Source: Catonia carolina
Taxonomy: Eukaryota > Arthropoda > Insecta > Hemiptera > Achilidae
Length of the DNA: 64,000 nucleotides
Direction of reading: 5' to 3'
Assembly (NCBI GenBank): GCA_035578175.1
Contig: JAQMRL010000002.1
Coordinates: forward strand, 95,458,748-95,522,747
In this document: positions 11,233-21,428 of the stretch, one piece after another
Layout: every line of letters begins with the position of its first letter
Numbering within the stretch: the first letter of the stretch is position 1
Translations under genes and position numbers: made by a program
Notes under the pieces: model-generated
Databases searched by the model: none
Told to the model about the DNA's origin: nothing
The model's input: only the letters and a program-made list of their open reading frames with translations

Positions 11233-12534
11233 TGTTGATTACGAGATTTAAAATGGCAAAAAATTAAATCGTTTTAACCTTGTATTTTGAGCTAAACTAT
11301 TGTCCAATTAGTTGATCGCTAGTCAATTTTAATGTTCGGATAATCAATCCAAATATGTAATACTGAAATCAGACATTTCTCGTTTTACAGTCTTTTAGAT
11401 AATGTCACCAAACATGACTTTGTTGCTTAGGTACCAGGTATGATCAACTGGTTTCTGATTGGACTGGTTTATATTGATTTTTATTAAATGATATTGGTTT
11501 ATCATGTTCAACTGGTTTGCATTGAAATCTTCTAAAAATTTCAATAATGAAATTCTTAGTTACACCAAAGTTGTATTCTACATGTTCAAATGGATTTATA
11601 AAATTATTTATATCTGCAGGTTTATTTTTTGATGCTGAGAAGAGATTTTTTGCCAAAAATTTAATACGTTCTACTAAACATTATGTGTATTTGTATTCTT
11701 TTGATAAAAATTTTGTTCCCATTACATTATTATAAAATAGAATTATTTTTTTTCTCACAATTAATAAATTAACAACCTCTGGAATGATACAGATAAACAA
11801 CAGAAACATAATGCCTGGTCTCTTGGCTTTAGTTAGTCACGTAACTTGAATGTAGGCCTACTAGTTGAACAGAATTAGTAGTAATTTCAGCAGCGCTAGT
11901 AATAAAGTGCAGTAAATAAATAATGCTTAATTAGTCTCTTGTTAACCCTATCGATTAACCAAATTACCTCCATTAAATTAATTAAATTTTTTACATCAAT
12001 TCACAAAAAATATGCTTGATTAAAATAAATATAACCTTATTCAACGGGTCTTTTTAACTTCATTATTCAGAATGTATTTAACTATTGCATTTGTTGCACA
12101 AAGGAAATACTTCATTCATTAAGTAGATGCTCATTATTGAACTAAAAAATATTATTTTTGTTAATACAATTAGTTGTTTGAAGCCAATTTTTTGTATTTA
12201 ATCCTATTTTCTAGCTTTTTATACTTAAACAACCCTTTAGATTTCATCACCTTTTGCTTGGTGATGTACGGAAAGATACTTTCTTTGAAGCATTCCCAAG
12301 ATTTACATAATTTTTAATTAAAATGCCTAAATTACATGTTATCTTGTTTTTATAAGATTAGAAGAGTAACGGAAAGAAAGTTATAGATAGTGTTGAAGCT
12401 ATTAACGTAAAAGGATTCTTCATATTTTTTGAAGTTGCCGTAAATTTAGAGATTTCCTTGCTCATAAATTTTGAACAAGTTCATTTGGTTGTCAGTGAAA
12501 TTTGCCAAATAGTCGAATATACATAGACTTTTAG
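11233..12534. other. AT-rich spacer
   Basis: No gene supported. The two overlapping open frames around 11444-11735 on opposite strands are uninformative. Confidence 0.5.
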
Positions 12535-12733
12535 CTATCTAATAAAATGAACAGTCAAACAAAATTATATATGATACTCACCTCAGAGTATTACAATATC
12601 GAGACATCTTCGAGATATCGAGAATTGGTATTCGTCCTGTTGATGTCTCCGTGTGAGATGAAAGATGTCTCGATATTGTAATACTCTGATGTATTGTATT
12701 TAATTTTGTTTGGCTGTTCATTTTGTTAGTTAG
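12535..12733. repeat. long hairpin (foldback) element
   Basis: Left arm 12535-12610 and right arm 12662-12733 are inverted copies. The innermost part is the cleanest: AGAGTATTACAATATCGAGA with CATCTT after it on the left pairs with AAGATGTCTCGATATTGTAA on the right. Outer parts (AATGAACAGTCAAACAAAATT versus its mismatched partner) still pair. The loop is about 51 bp. MITE-like foldback or a hairpin RNA source; no ORF. Confidence 0.75.
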
Positions 12734-13928
12734 TACATGCAAATAAAGGAGATAATGTTTAATAAAAGAATTTTTAGCTGTATACACGGCATCATTTCCA
12801 ATGTTGTATTTGAGACGAAAATGGAACTTCAGTTGAAATTTTCAAAAGTTTTGATTGGATGGCTTGAAATTTAATAACGCTATTCAAAATATCTAAAGTC
12901 TGCATGTCCAAATTGATTGTAGCATTGATTTGCATAATATGTTTTGTCATAATAGAAGATACGATCGAGAATACGATCAAGACATTAGAGTTGTTTGAGT
13001 CTTGTCACGATCTAGTCGTTTGTTTTTGATTGGGTGTTCCATGTTAGTATTCAGTTAAGTATTAATCCAAGGTTTTTAACAGACGTTTCTTGGGGAATTA
13101 CTGATCCATTCAGTGTAATCAGTGAAAGTAATCCTGGTCGGGGACTAACAGTTTCATGAACTGATTCCTATGAATTCATCGTATTCTACCAGTACCTTAA
13201 CCATGTCTAGACTGTCTATTTCGATTCTTATCAGTTAAAATGTTATCTGAAAAGTTTTTGGCCTTCTCTGTTTACTAAATTTTTTGATTGAAAATTGTTT
13301 CTAACTAAAGAAAGAATTCATTATAAAATACATTTACATAAATAAACATGGATCGAAAGAAAATTAATATGACAAACAAATTTTAAATTAACTTATTGTA
13401 GAACTACAGACGTTAATATTATAATTATCATAATTGTATTACAGTGTAATCTCGGATTATGTTATTAGAACAGCTGATAATGATAATTCTGCCTAAAAGC
13501 AAACTGTGTCATACGATTATGCAATGAGATTATTTGTAATAATTAAACGGTTCAAGATCTATTGACTTATGTTAATTGTTATATATAATTTACATATAGC
13601 TTGGTTTAATATCCTCCCAAAATATTTCCAGTTGTAAGTTCAGTAGAATCTTAAGTGTTACTCGTAACTGAAACCAAAAGTTATTTGTTGAAAATAATAA
13701 ATTAAATAATTTGTACTCCTTATACCTCAACAATCAATATATTCTAATAAATTTTAAATCAATATTATTCCTTTAAAACAAAACAATTCTATAAAATTTG
13801 CATAAACAATTCAATGAGCTAAGGTTTGAGTTTTAACATAAATTGTGAATATTTCAACCTTGTTTTGTATTGACCCAATAAAACAATTCTATCAACGTCT
13901 CCACAGAAAATTAGAAGTAAAATAATAA
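12734..13928. other. AT-rich spacer
   Basis: No gene or repeat supported. Confidence 0.5.
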
Positions 13929-13966
13929 AATTAACTATTTTGTTTTTTTTCTCTAATTTTTTATTT

Positions 13967-15873
13967 CTTCTTCTTCTTTGAGTGCCTATCCACTACGGAT
14001 GTGGGCGACCATCATGGCTATTTTGACTTTATCCGCTGCCAACCGGAACAATTGCATGGAGCTCCTACCAAACCAGGTTCGCATGTTCCCAAGCCAGGAT
14101 ATTCTTCTCATACCGGGCTTCCTCTTGCTATCTATCTTTCCCTGCAGGATGCGTTGTAACAGTTCATAACGTTGCGAATTCCTCATGATATGACCCAAAT
14201 ATTGCAGCTTCCTTGCTTTCACAATATTAACAAGTTCTGTGGTTTTCTTCATTCTTTGCAGAACTTCAACGTTGGTCGCTTTATGGGTCCATGGTATTTT
14301 CAGAATCCTTCTGTAGAGCCAGAGTTCGAAGGCTTCTAGTCGGTTGGTCGTTTCTTTTGTTAGAGTCCAGGACTCCACTCCATACAACAAGACAGAAAAA
14401 ACATAGCACCTCAGAAGTCTCAGTTTGGTCCCCAAAGTAAGATCATGACTTTTGAAAGCCGCACCCATAGAGCTAAAGATGTTCCTAGCCCTACCAATGC
14501 GACTCTTGATCTCCTGTGAGTTATCCCATGCCTCATTAATGACTGTTCCAAGGTAGTCGTACTTAGAGACTCTTACAATTTCTTTCTTGATTTATATACA
14601 GGTTAGCACCCCTAATTTGTGTCTTGCTAACTACCATGAATTTAGTTTTGGAGGTGTTTATGTCAAGTCCATATATGCTGCTTGTTTCTTGGATTCTGTT
14701 CATGAGCGTCTGCAGTCCTTCTGTTGAATCCGCAAAAACAATTGTATCATCCGCATACCGCAGGTTGTTAAGCCTGAGTCCATTAACTAAAATGCCCTCC
14801 TCTAAGGTTTGTAGAGCCTCTCGAAAGATGTGTTCGGAGTACAGGTTGAATAATATTGGTGATAATATGCACCCCTGTCTAACCCCTCGCAGGATTTCCA
14901 CTTCATCTGTATGCTCGCCATCAACCCTCAATATGGTCGTTTGATTCCAATACAGATTTGATATTATTTTGAGATCTCTCCCATCGATTCCTGTCTGTTT
15001 CAATATTTCAATCAGTTTCCCATGCTTGACACGGTCAAAGGCCTTCTGGTAATCAATTAAACATGCAAACACATCACAACTGACATCCCTGCAATTTTGA
15101 AACAGGATCTGAACACTAAATAGCGCCTCTTTTGTTCCGACTGCATTGCGAAACCCAAACTGATTCGGGGCTATTTCTCTTTCACACAAACGGTATATTC
15201 TTCTGTGAATAACTTTGAGGAAGAGCTTCAACATGTGACTCATTAAACTTATGGTACGATAATCTCCGCATACTTTTGCCCCTGGTTTCTTTGGTAAGGC
15301 TACGAATTCCGACTTCAACCATTCGGAGGGAATTTGACCCGATTCATAGATGGAATTGAATATTGCTGTGAGCCATTGCAGTTGTTCTACATCAAGCATT
15401 TTGAAAAATTCAGCTTGTATTTGGTCTAATCAAGCTTTTTTCCCCTCCTTTATCTGCCTAATTGCCAGTTCAATTTCCTCCTTTGAGATACGTGGTCCTT
15501 CATTATATGTTATGATGGGTTCTTGCCTCTCTCTAGCATCATAGAACAGCTTTTCTAGATATTTTCTCCATACATCCTTTTGCTCATCTTTACTGACCAC
15601 TAAGTTACCGTCTTCATCCATCAGTTTTCCCCATCTCTTTTTACCAAGTTTCCCAGTTATTTCCCTGACTTTTCGGTGCACATTGAAATCGTCATATCGG
15701 CTCTGATAATGCTCAACTTCCATGCATTGTTCCTGTCTTTCCTTCTCTTTTGCTTCCCTGATTTTCCTTCTGATGATATTATGCAACACTTTATACTGCG
15801 TAATGTTGCCCGTCTGCCTTCTTCGCTGTTCCATCAGTTCCAAGATCTCATTTGTCATCCACAACAACTTGTC
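13967..15873 (-). mobile_element. RTE-like LINE, 5'-truncated, (AAG)n tail
   Basis: Flanked by an 11-bp TSD, ATTTTTTATTT, at 13956-13966 and 15874-15884. The 3' end is an (AAG)n run (CTTCTTCTTC on plus at 13967-13979), not poly(A), typical of RTE-like elements. It is truncated at the 5' end, so the endonuclease domain is missing. It sits in the A-rich tail of a Jockey copy. Confidence 0.88.
13986..15867 (-). pseudogene. RTE-like reverse transcriptase, one nonsense and one frameshift
   Basis: Copies element RNA into DNA by target-primed reverse transcription. Visible in order: basic N-terminal region (15867-15430, ending KEGKKA), finger motifs (VALPKKPG, DYRTISLMSHMLKLFLKVIH), palm block (FACLIDYQKAFDRVKHGKL), GVRQGCILSPILFNLYSE, catalytic LRYADDTIVFADS, then the C-terminal block LLYGVESWTLTKETTNRLEAFELW and YLGHIMRNSQRYELLQRILQGK. 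An in-frame TGA at 15430-15432 and a one-base frameshift near 14590 are the only breaks; reading resumes with KKEIVRVSKYDYLGT. Nearly intact otherwise, so a comparatively recent copy. Family resembles the insect 'endonuclease-reverse transcriptase' RTE group; exact clade not proven. Confidence 0.9.
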
Positions 15874-16000
15874 ATTTTTTATTTACAACTGTAAAATGTT
15901 ACAAGCAAATGTGATGATTATCGTGATTATGTAAATGACATGATAGGCATGAGAGGGGTAGGGCCCCCATTGGTGCCTCCCCAAGAATGAAATTTGTATA

Positions 16001-16493
16001 TCAAATTAGCATGTCTCTACTCCAGCGTCTTTTAAGGCGTCTAGGAGGATTATCAGGTAAATGGACGGAGGAAAGTGAACGCACCAGGGCGTTCTCGTGT
16101 TCATGTGACTTGTCGTGAAAGCGTTTGTATAGGTATTCAATGGAATTTTGTACAAGTGGTGTTTTCAAATCTGTATGTAAGGTTTTGTTGCTAACGTAAA
16201 GAGGTACTTTTGCTATAAGGCGTAATGTTTTTGACTGGAATGCTTGAATTCGTTGCAAGTTAGAGGGTTTGGTTGAACCGTAGATTTGGGATCCGTAGGT
16301 CCAAATAGGTTTCAAAAGAGAACAATATATGCGTAATTTTTGTGCCATTGGTAATTTTGATCGTTTGTGAAGTAGGGAATATAGAAGTTTAAGTCGGGAG
16401 TTCAGTAACAAACGTTTCCGTTTTATATGTGTGCTCCAAGTTAGTCGTTTATCAAAAGTCAGACCGAGATACTTGACCGTTTCTGTTTTTGTG

Positions 16494-16530
<37 letters not shown>

Positions 16531-17474
16531 GTTTAACGTCCGACTGTTTTGCAAATTGCTGCTAATGCAGACGGTGAGGGATGAAATGAATTTTTTGTAA
16601 CGTATGAAAAAATGCCATGCCCGAGTGGGATTCGAACCCAAGACCGCGTGATGAGAGGCGAGCACGTTACCAACATCGCCAACGCGGCCGGCGATGAGAG
16701 GTTCATTGGATGAGAGGTTTTTGTGAGAGGTTCATTGTCTATGTATACTGGTGGGCAATCACCATGACGGAGTGTGAAAGTTACGTGAAGGGATTTTGTC
16801 GTATTAAGTTTTATTTTCCATGTTTTACACCATTCGTGTATAAGATTGAGATGATGTTGGAGTGTTAGTGAAGCGTGTATAGAGTTTTGGTCTCGGGCTA
16901 ATATCGCTGTGTCGTCAGCGTAGGTAGCAGTGAGGGTCTAGGGTAGGGTCGGTAGGTCTGAACTGTATACAGAATAGAGAAGTGGGGCTAAAATTGAGCC
17001 CTGAGGCACGCCGGCTAAGACAATAAAGAAACTTGAGTAGGATGATCCTAAACGAATTCTAAAGAATCTGTCAGATAGGAAGGAATTTATGATAAGGTAG
17101 TAGGTAAATGGTAGTATTTCTTTCAGTTTGTGTAAGAGACCTGTATGCCAAACTCTGTCAAAAGCTTGAGCGACATCTAGGAAACCTGCGGACACGTACA
17201 TCTTTTGTTCCATAGACGAAGCTATGTAATCAGTCACCCTGTGCAGTTGTTGTGTAGTGGAGTGTTGAGTGCGGAATCCGAATTGATGTGGAGGTAGTAT
17301 ATCATGAACCAGCGGAAGAATGCGCTTGTAAAGGAGTTTTTCGAAAATTTTTGAAGGTACTGAGAGGAGGCTTATTGGTCGGTAGGAAGAAGGTAAGTGA
17401 AAAGGTTTGTTCGGTTTTTGTATCATTACTATTTCTGCACACTTCCACTGAGTGGGGAAATGTGTCGTGCGCAA
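16001..17474 (-). pseudogene. Jockey ORF2 (RT to C-terminus), interrupted by a SINE
   Basis: First part (17474-16938) has IQKPNKPFHLPSSYRPISLL, FGFRTQHSTTQQLHRVTDYI, the palm block GFLDVAQAFDRVWHTGLLHK and AGVPQGSILAPLLYSVYSSD. It stops at a TAG at 16938, then continues in the same frame through YADDTAILARDQNS (catalytic YADD). The SINE at 16497-16716 splits the block that would read NEPLTKTETVKYLG. The last part (16490-16001) has RLTWSTHIKRKR, LLKPIWTYGSQIYG, LYVSNKTLHTDLKTP and the C-terminal PRRLKRRWSRDMLI. Typical Jockey ORF2 lacking the N-terminal endonuclease because of 5' truncation. Confidence 0.9.
16497..16716 (-). repeat. tRNA-derived SINE, family 1 (second copy)
   Basis: Minus strand: head GCCGGCCGCGTTGGCGATG, A-box-like TTGGTAACGTGCTCGCC, B box GGGTTCGAATCCC, body, tail CGGACGTTAAACC and a poly(A) of about 30 (T run 16497-16528). 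TSD GTTTTTGTGAGA at 16485-16496 and 16717-16728. Between the upstream TSD copy and the SINE head are about 25 extra bases that duplicate nearby target sequence. Long clean poly(A) and exact TSD indicate recent insertion. Confidence 0.92.
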
Positions 17475-17494
17475 TATACTATTGAATTAACTAT

Positions 17495-19977
17495 TTAAAA
17501 AATCATCTTGATTCGTTCCTTTACCAGACTCTCCACAAAGACTTACGAGAGTTTGAAATTGAGATTCGTTTCCCCTTGAAAATTTAAATTAATAAAATAT
17601 AAACATTTACTATTATTCTATGACCTACGCCGGTTGGGTGACTATGTTTTGTCTATGCGGTGTTTGTGTGTAATTGCCTTCACTACTTAACACTGTAATT
17701 AATTGCTTTCCTAGCACCACTAGCCTACACACTCACTTGTTGTTTTAGTATACAGTAGAATTGGGCAGAGTTTTGCAAAAAGTAATCATCCCTCAAAATT
17801 TCTGTTATTGAGTTAGCGATGTGAAAATATCGAAAAAAGATCCATTTTTATTTTGCAAAATAGAACCAATGGAACCAATAAGAAGTGGCTATATTTTGTT
17901 AAAAAAAGCTGTGAACCAACACATAACTCTGGTTTTGTTAAAAAACAAATACAAAAAAAAGGATCCAAGCGGCTTGGTTCTCATCCGTATGGTAATAAAG
18001 TTTTACAAAATGGAACTAAGCCACCACACGTAGTGGGTTAATTCCATTTTGAAAAACTAAATTTGTGGTTAGGTTATAGTTACATACGGGCAGACTGAAA
18101 ACCGTACCTAAATAAACGATTGTATTTTTTGAATTTGTAGCTGTTTATTCATTTTAAATATTTAATTTTGAAAAAATAATGGATTTGCCGGAAACCTTTA
18201 TTAATTCTAGATCTCACAACCTATTTTTTTTTTTGTAGTAATTTTAGCTCTTCAATTTTATTTCATTTTCTTATATTCATACTTCAATTCAATAATATTT
18301 TTTATGTTTAAAAATATTGTCTGCATTTTAACAAAACAATTTATATTTAATATTATATTACACTTTTATTCTCCTTTTTCCACATTAAATCATTTTTCAG
18401 TTTTAAAAAAGGAACCATCTTACAATAACCACAACAATAGTTCATATCATTTATTGTAAAAAGGAACCAACCCACATATTTTCATATTTTTCGAAAATAA
18501 ATAAAGAATTGTGCGTTTTTGCTCAATTAATAAAATTCTACCATTACTGTACACATATTTGTTTTAAAAAACTGATAGATTTTTCACAAATATAATTAGA
18601 AGTTAGAAAAATCTTTAATAGCAAATATCTCAGTTTACACTATATGTTGGTTGGTTCCATTTCACATAGTGCTGTCCAATTGAAGAGCTTAGTCGATAAA
18701 GGTGCTATGTTACATTTAATAAAAAACTTATTTTTTGTGATTGATGAAGATTTAAACTCTGTCTACATTTTAAGGCAATACTGGTAGATAAGTGGTAGAG
18801 GTATAAGATTGTAGCCTACTGCTTAATTGAGTGTTCTGTAGTGCATTAAAGTGTCAAGATTACCTTGACGCCTTTCACCTAAATGAACTGGAGTCTTAGA
18901 GACACCTTCTTGTAAGAATAACAGTTAACTGTGGTTATCTTCACCAGTAAACGCTGTTATCTGGTATTTCTTAACAAAATTCTGTGATGAAATTTTTGTC
19001 TTCTATTTTTGAAATATCGTTTATCCATCCTCAGAGAATATATTGTACGATACAGATGGTTAGAGAACTAAGGTGTCAAAAGCATAAGAAATGTATGACA
19101 AAAGTGGTAGGCCTACTGAAAAGTAATGTTCAAATAAATTTTAATTGCGTAAAGAGGTTGGTAATATGTAATTACCAAAAAGAAAGGAATTAGGCAATTC
19201 ATAAAAAGATGGGAATTTTGATACCATTTTCCTCAAAACTATATTTTTGTTACATAATACCTTCTTTTACTAAGTTCTTCAATTTTCTATTAAATTATTT
19301 ATTTATTTCTCTATATTGTTACGTTGTATTCTTAATCCTTCGAGAAAGTTCGATTATTTTTTTATTTTTATTTTTTTGTATAAAGATAGCTACTCTTGTT
19401 GTGAAGTGAGTTAGTGTGGTTTAAACATTGATAAATTGAGTGTTTTTAAAACTAGTTTTAACATAATACGTCGCTTATTGAAAGAGTTTCTGCGCAGCAA
19501 GCAGATGGTTTAAATTTTGTTATCGGGTTGCTAGTAGAAAACAATTATTAACTTAATTATAAATGGTCATATTTCTTATTATTAGTTAAATTTTGTATAG
19601 GCCTATGCGAAGTTAAGTTTTTGAAACGTATATGTTAAATTTAATTAAATAACGAACTCGGGACAAACGTCAATAAATGTAGTGAGGTTAGAAAAAAAAT
19701 AAACATTTCTATGTTTATTAAGCCGTTGAAAGGTGACCTGTTTTCTAACATTATTCATGATATTATGTGTATCATCAATACTTACTTTTGTGAATTTATA
19801 AAATTACAAATTCACAATAAATTAAGTCCTAAAACATTGATTAACACGAAAACATTTAAAAAAATTAAAATAATAACGTTCCAGTAGCATTTAATTTTAG
19901 CAAAATGTAGTAAATATTCCTTTTAAGTTCAAAAAATAAATTTTAAAGAATTTATTTGTGTAATATTACATAGTTGC
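17495..19977. other. AT-rich spacer with repeated GGAACC-like words
   Basis: No gene supported. From about 17840 to 18670 the word GGAACCA or a near variant recurs next to A-runs on both strands, and a hairpin lies at 18000-18057; this may be a decayed foldback repeat. The open frames at 17821-18041 are low-complexity and overlapping. Confidence 0.4.
18000..18057. repeat. short inverted repeat (hairpin)
   Basis: Left arm 18000-18025 (TTTTACAAAATGGAACTAAG) pairs with right arm 18031-18057 (TTAATTCCATTTTGAAAAAC) with a few mismatches around a 5-nt loop. Confidence 0.6.
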
Positions 19978-20260
19978 TTGTCAGTTGTGAATGCTTCACG
20001 TAACTTGCCGTATCACTTAACAGATTTCTCTGAATGGTTACACAAGCGGAAAATCAAAGTCAATGCTGCAAAATCCAATCACACTCCCTTAATCTTACGG
20101 CCCCAAACATGTATCTTAGTTTACATAAACAATACACCCATTCTACAGACAGACACCGTTAGATATTTAGAAGTTATCCTTTGAAAAAGATTCACATGGG
20201 AATATTTAATTTCACTAAAATGACAAATATTTACACACACAATAAAATGATTATACCGTC
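19978..20260 (+). pseudogene. Jockey RT remnant, 5' side of the BEL insertion
   Basis: Plus strand reads DFSEWLHKRKIKVNAAKSNH, then NTPILQTDTVRYLEVIL, the 'W..KWKIKVN..KS.H.TFTLR' and 'DTVRYLGV.LD' blocks after the RT palm of Jockey. Reading is then broken but continues to the BEL LTR at 20261. The same protein resumes at 23994, so the BEL element split it. Confidence 0.75.
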
Positions 20261-20465
20261 TGTTTAAGCAATAAAGAACAAGCCTTAAAACGAGACGGGA
20301 AGCAATGCTAGCGCCATTCGAGACGCCAACCGAGAGAGCCACGCCGAAAGCACAACCGCACACGACACGACACAATTTACGAGAGACCAACAAAGGGAAG
20401 AAGAAGGAAGAAAGAGCAAAGAGGTCCACAAGACAGTGCAAACCCCGGTTCACAATGCCTTAACA
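20261..20465 (-). repeat. BEL/Pao 3' LTR
   Basis: On the element's strand it starts TGTTAAGGCATTG and ends TGCTTAAACA. Ends are inverted TGTT...AACA. Identical by eye to the other LTR. Confidence 0.93.
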
Positions 20466-21428
20466 TAACCGCCCGCCAAATCATTGACAAATGATTTATG
20501 AAAACGACGAAGAGCAAGGGGGCCGCCCGCCTTGAACCAACGCAGGGAGCGGAAACGAAGCAGCGAAGTAATCCTAACAAACGAAGAAAGCCTTGAAAAC
20601 CCGCCCGCCGTGAAACACCACGGGAGGGACGAAGAACGATGAAGAAACCTGAAGACTAGGAACAGAAGAACGGAACATTTTGATGTGGCGTGATGCACGC
20701 GCGTGTGCACCCGGCCGACGTCGAACGGAAATCTTCGACAGCCTGCGCGGAGGCAAACGGGAACGGAGTATCTTGAAGTGATCACTAGCGAGGGCTGGCA
20801 ACCAGTGACGAAGCAAAAGAAAACGAAGAACGAAAAAAAACAAACGAAGAAACGAAAACGAATAGAGATGAAATAAGCGGGAAACGAAATGAAACAGCGG
20901 AGAAAAGTTAGTTGCCCAAAGGCAGAGCTAACTGGTAAGCGGGTTGCGAAACAAACTGACGAGTAGGCGAACAATTGTGACGAGAATCTTGAATTGCGGT
21001 ACGGCGAAATTCAGAAACTTGTTGAGAGTGAATCCGTGATTGAGGCTGGGGTGACTAGCGAGATGTACGAAGGTTACATCAAGCGTTAAACGAAAGACGA
21101 GAATTGGAATTACAATTATTCACCGGTTGTGAATACTGTTTACGACGATTGGGGCGCCGCCCGCCATTAGGGACATAAGGCGCGCGAAGAGCGTTAGCAG
21201 AGCGTGAAGCTACTAAGGAGGGCCGATGACCTTCCAGCGAATCAATTTGCAGCGGTTTATCAACAGAGTGTGCGGGAGACGACCAGAAGTTATGATCCGA
21301 AGTCGGTTGGTTAGCCGTAGAATCGGCTAAGACGAGAGTAGCAGGTTTTATCGGCGAAGTGTCTGCGATGCCAGAAGACTCGAAGCAGTTTGGCGAAGAA
21401 TTAATTGGAGATAACTCGGTGGAAGCCT
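20466..21428 (-). other. BEL internal 3' region without polymerase
   Basis: Nearly 1 kb between the gag-protease stop and the 3' LTR. GC-rich and purine-rich on the plus strand. The long minus frames here (e.g. 20450-20974) are Phe/Ser/Arg-rich low-complexity translations that run into the LTR and show no RT, RNase H or integrase motif. A purine stretch, GGCGGGCGGTTA on the minus strand just before the 3' LTR, could be the polypurine tract. Probably the scar of a large pol deletion. Confidence 0.6.

Larger units (their letters stand above)
13941..17482 (-). mobile_element. 5'-truncated Jockey-type LINE carrying two nested insertions
   Basis: A 12-bp direct repeat, AATTAACTATTT, occurs at 13929-13940 and 17483-17494 and brackets the whole block, so it is the target-site duplication of the outer Jockey copy. 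The Jockey 3' end is A-rich (T-rich on plus, 13941-13966 and 15874-15886). Into that tail an RTE-like LINE inserted (13967-15873), and into the ORF a SINE inserted (16497-16716). Without these, the Jockey copy is about 1.4 kb and covers ORF2 from the early reverse transcriptase to the stop codon. Confidence 0.85.

Noticed and set aside
14624..14944. 106-codon plus-strand frame opposite the RTE-like RT
   Set aside because: Antisense shadow of the reverse transcriptase.
20450..20974. 174-codon minus-strand frame, Phe/Ser/Arg-rich
   Set aside because: It overlaps the BEL 3' LTR and non-coding tail; composition mirrors the purine-rich opposite strand and no domain is visible.
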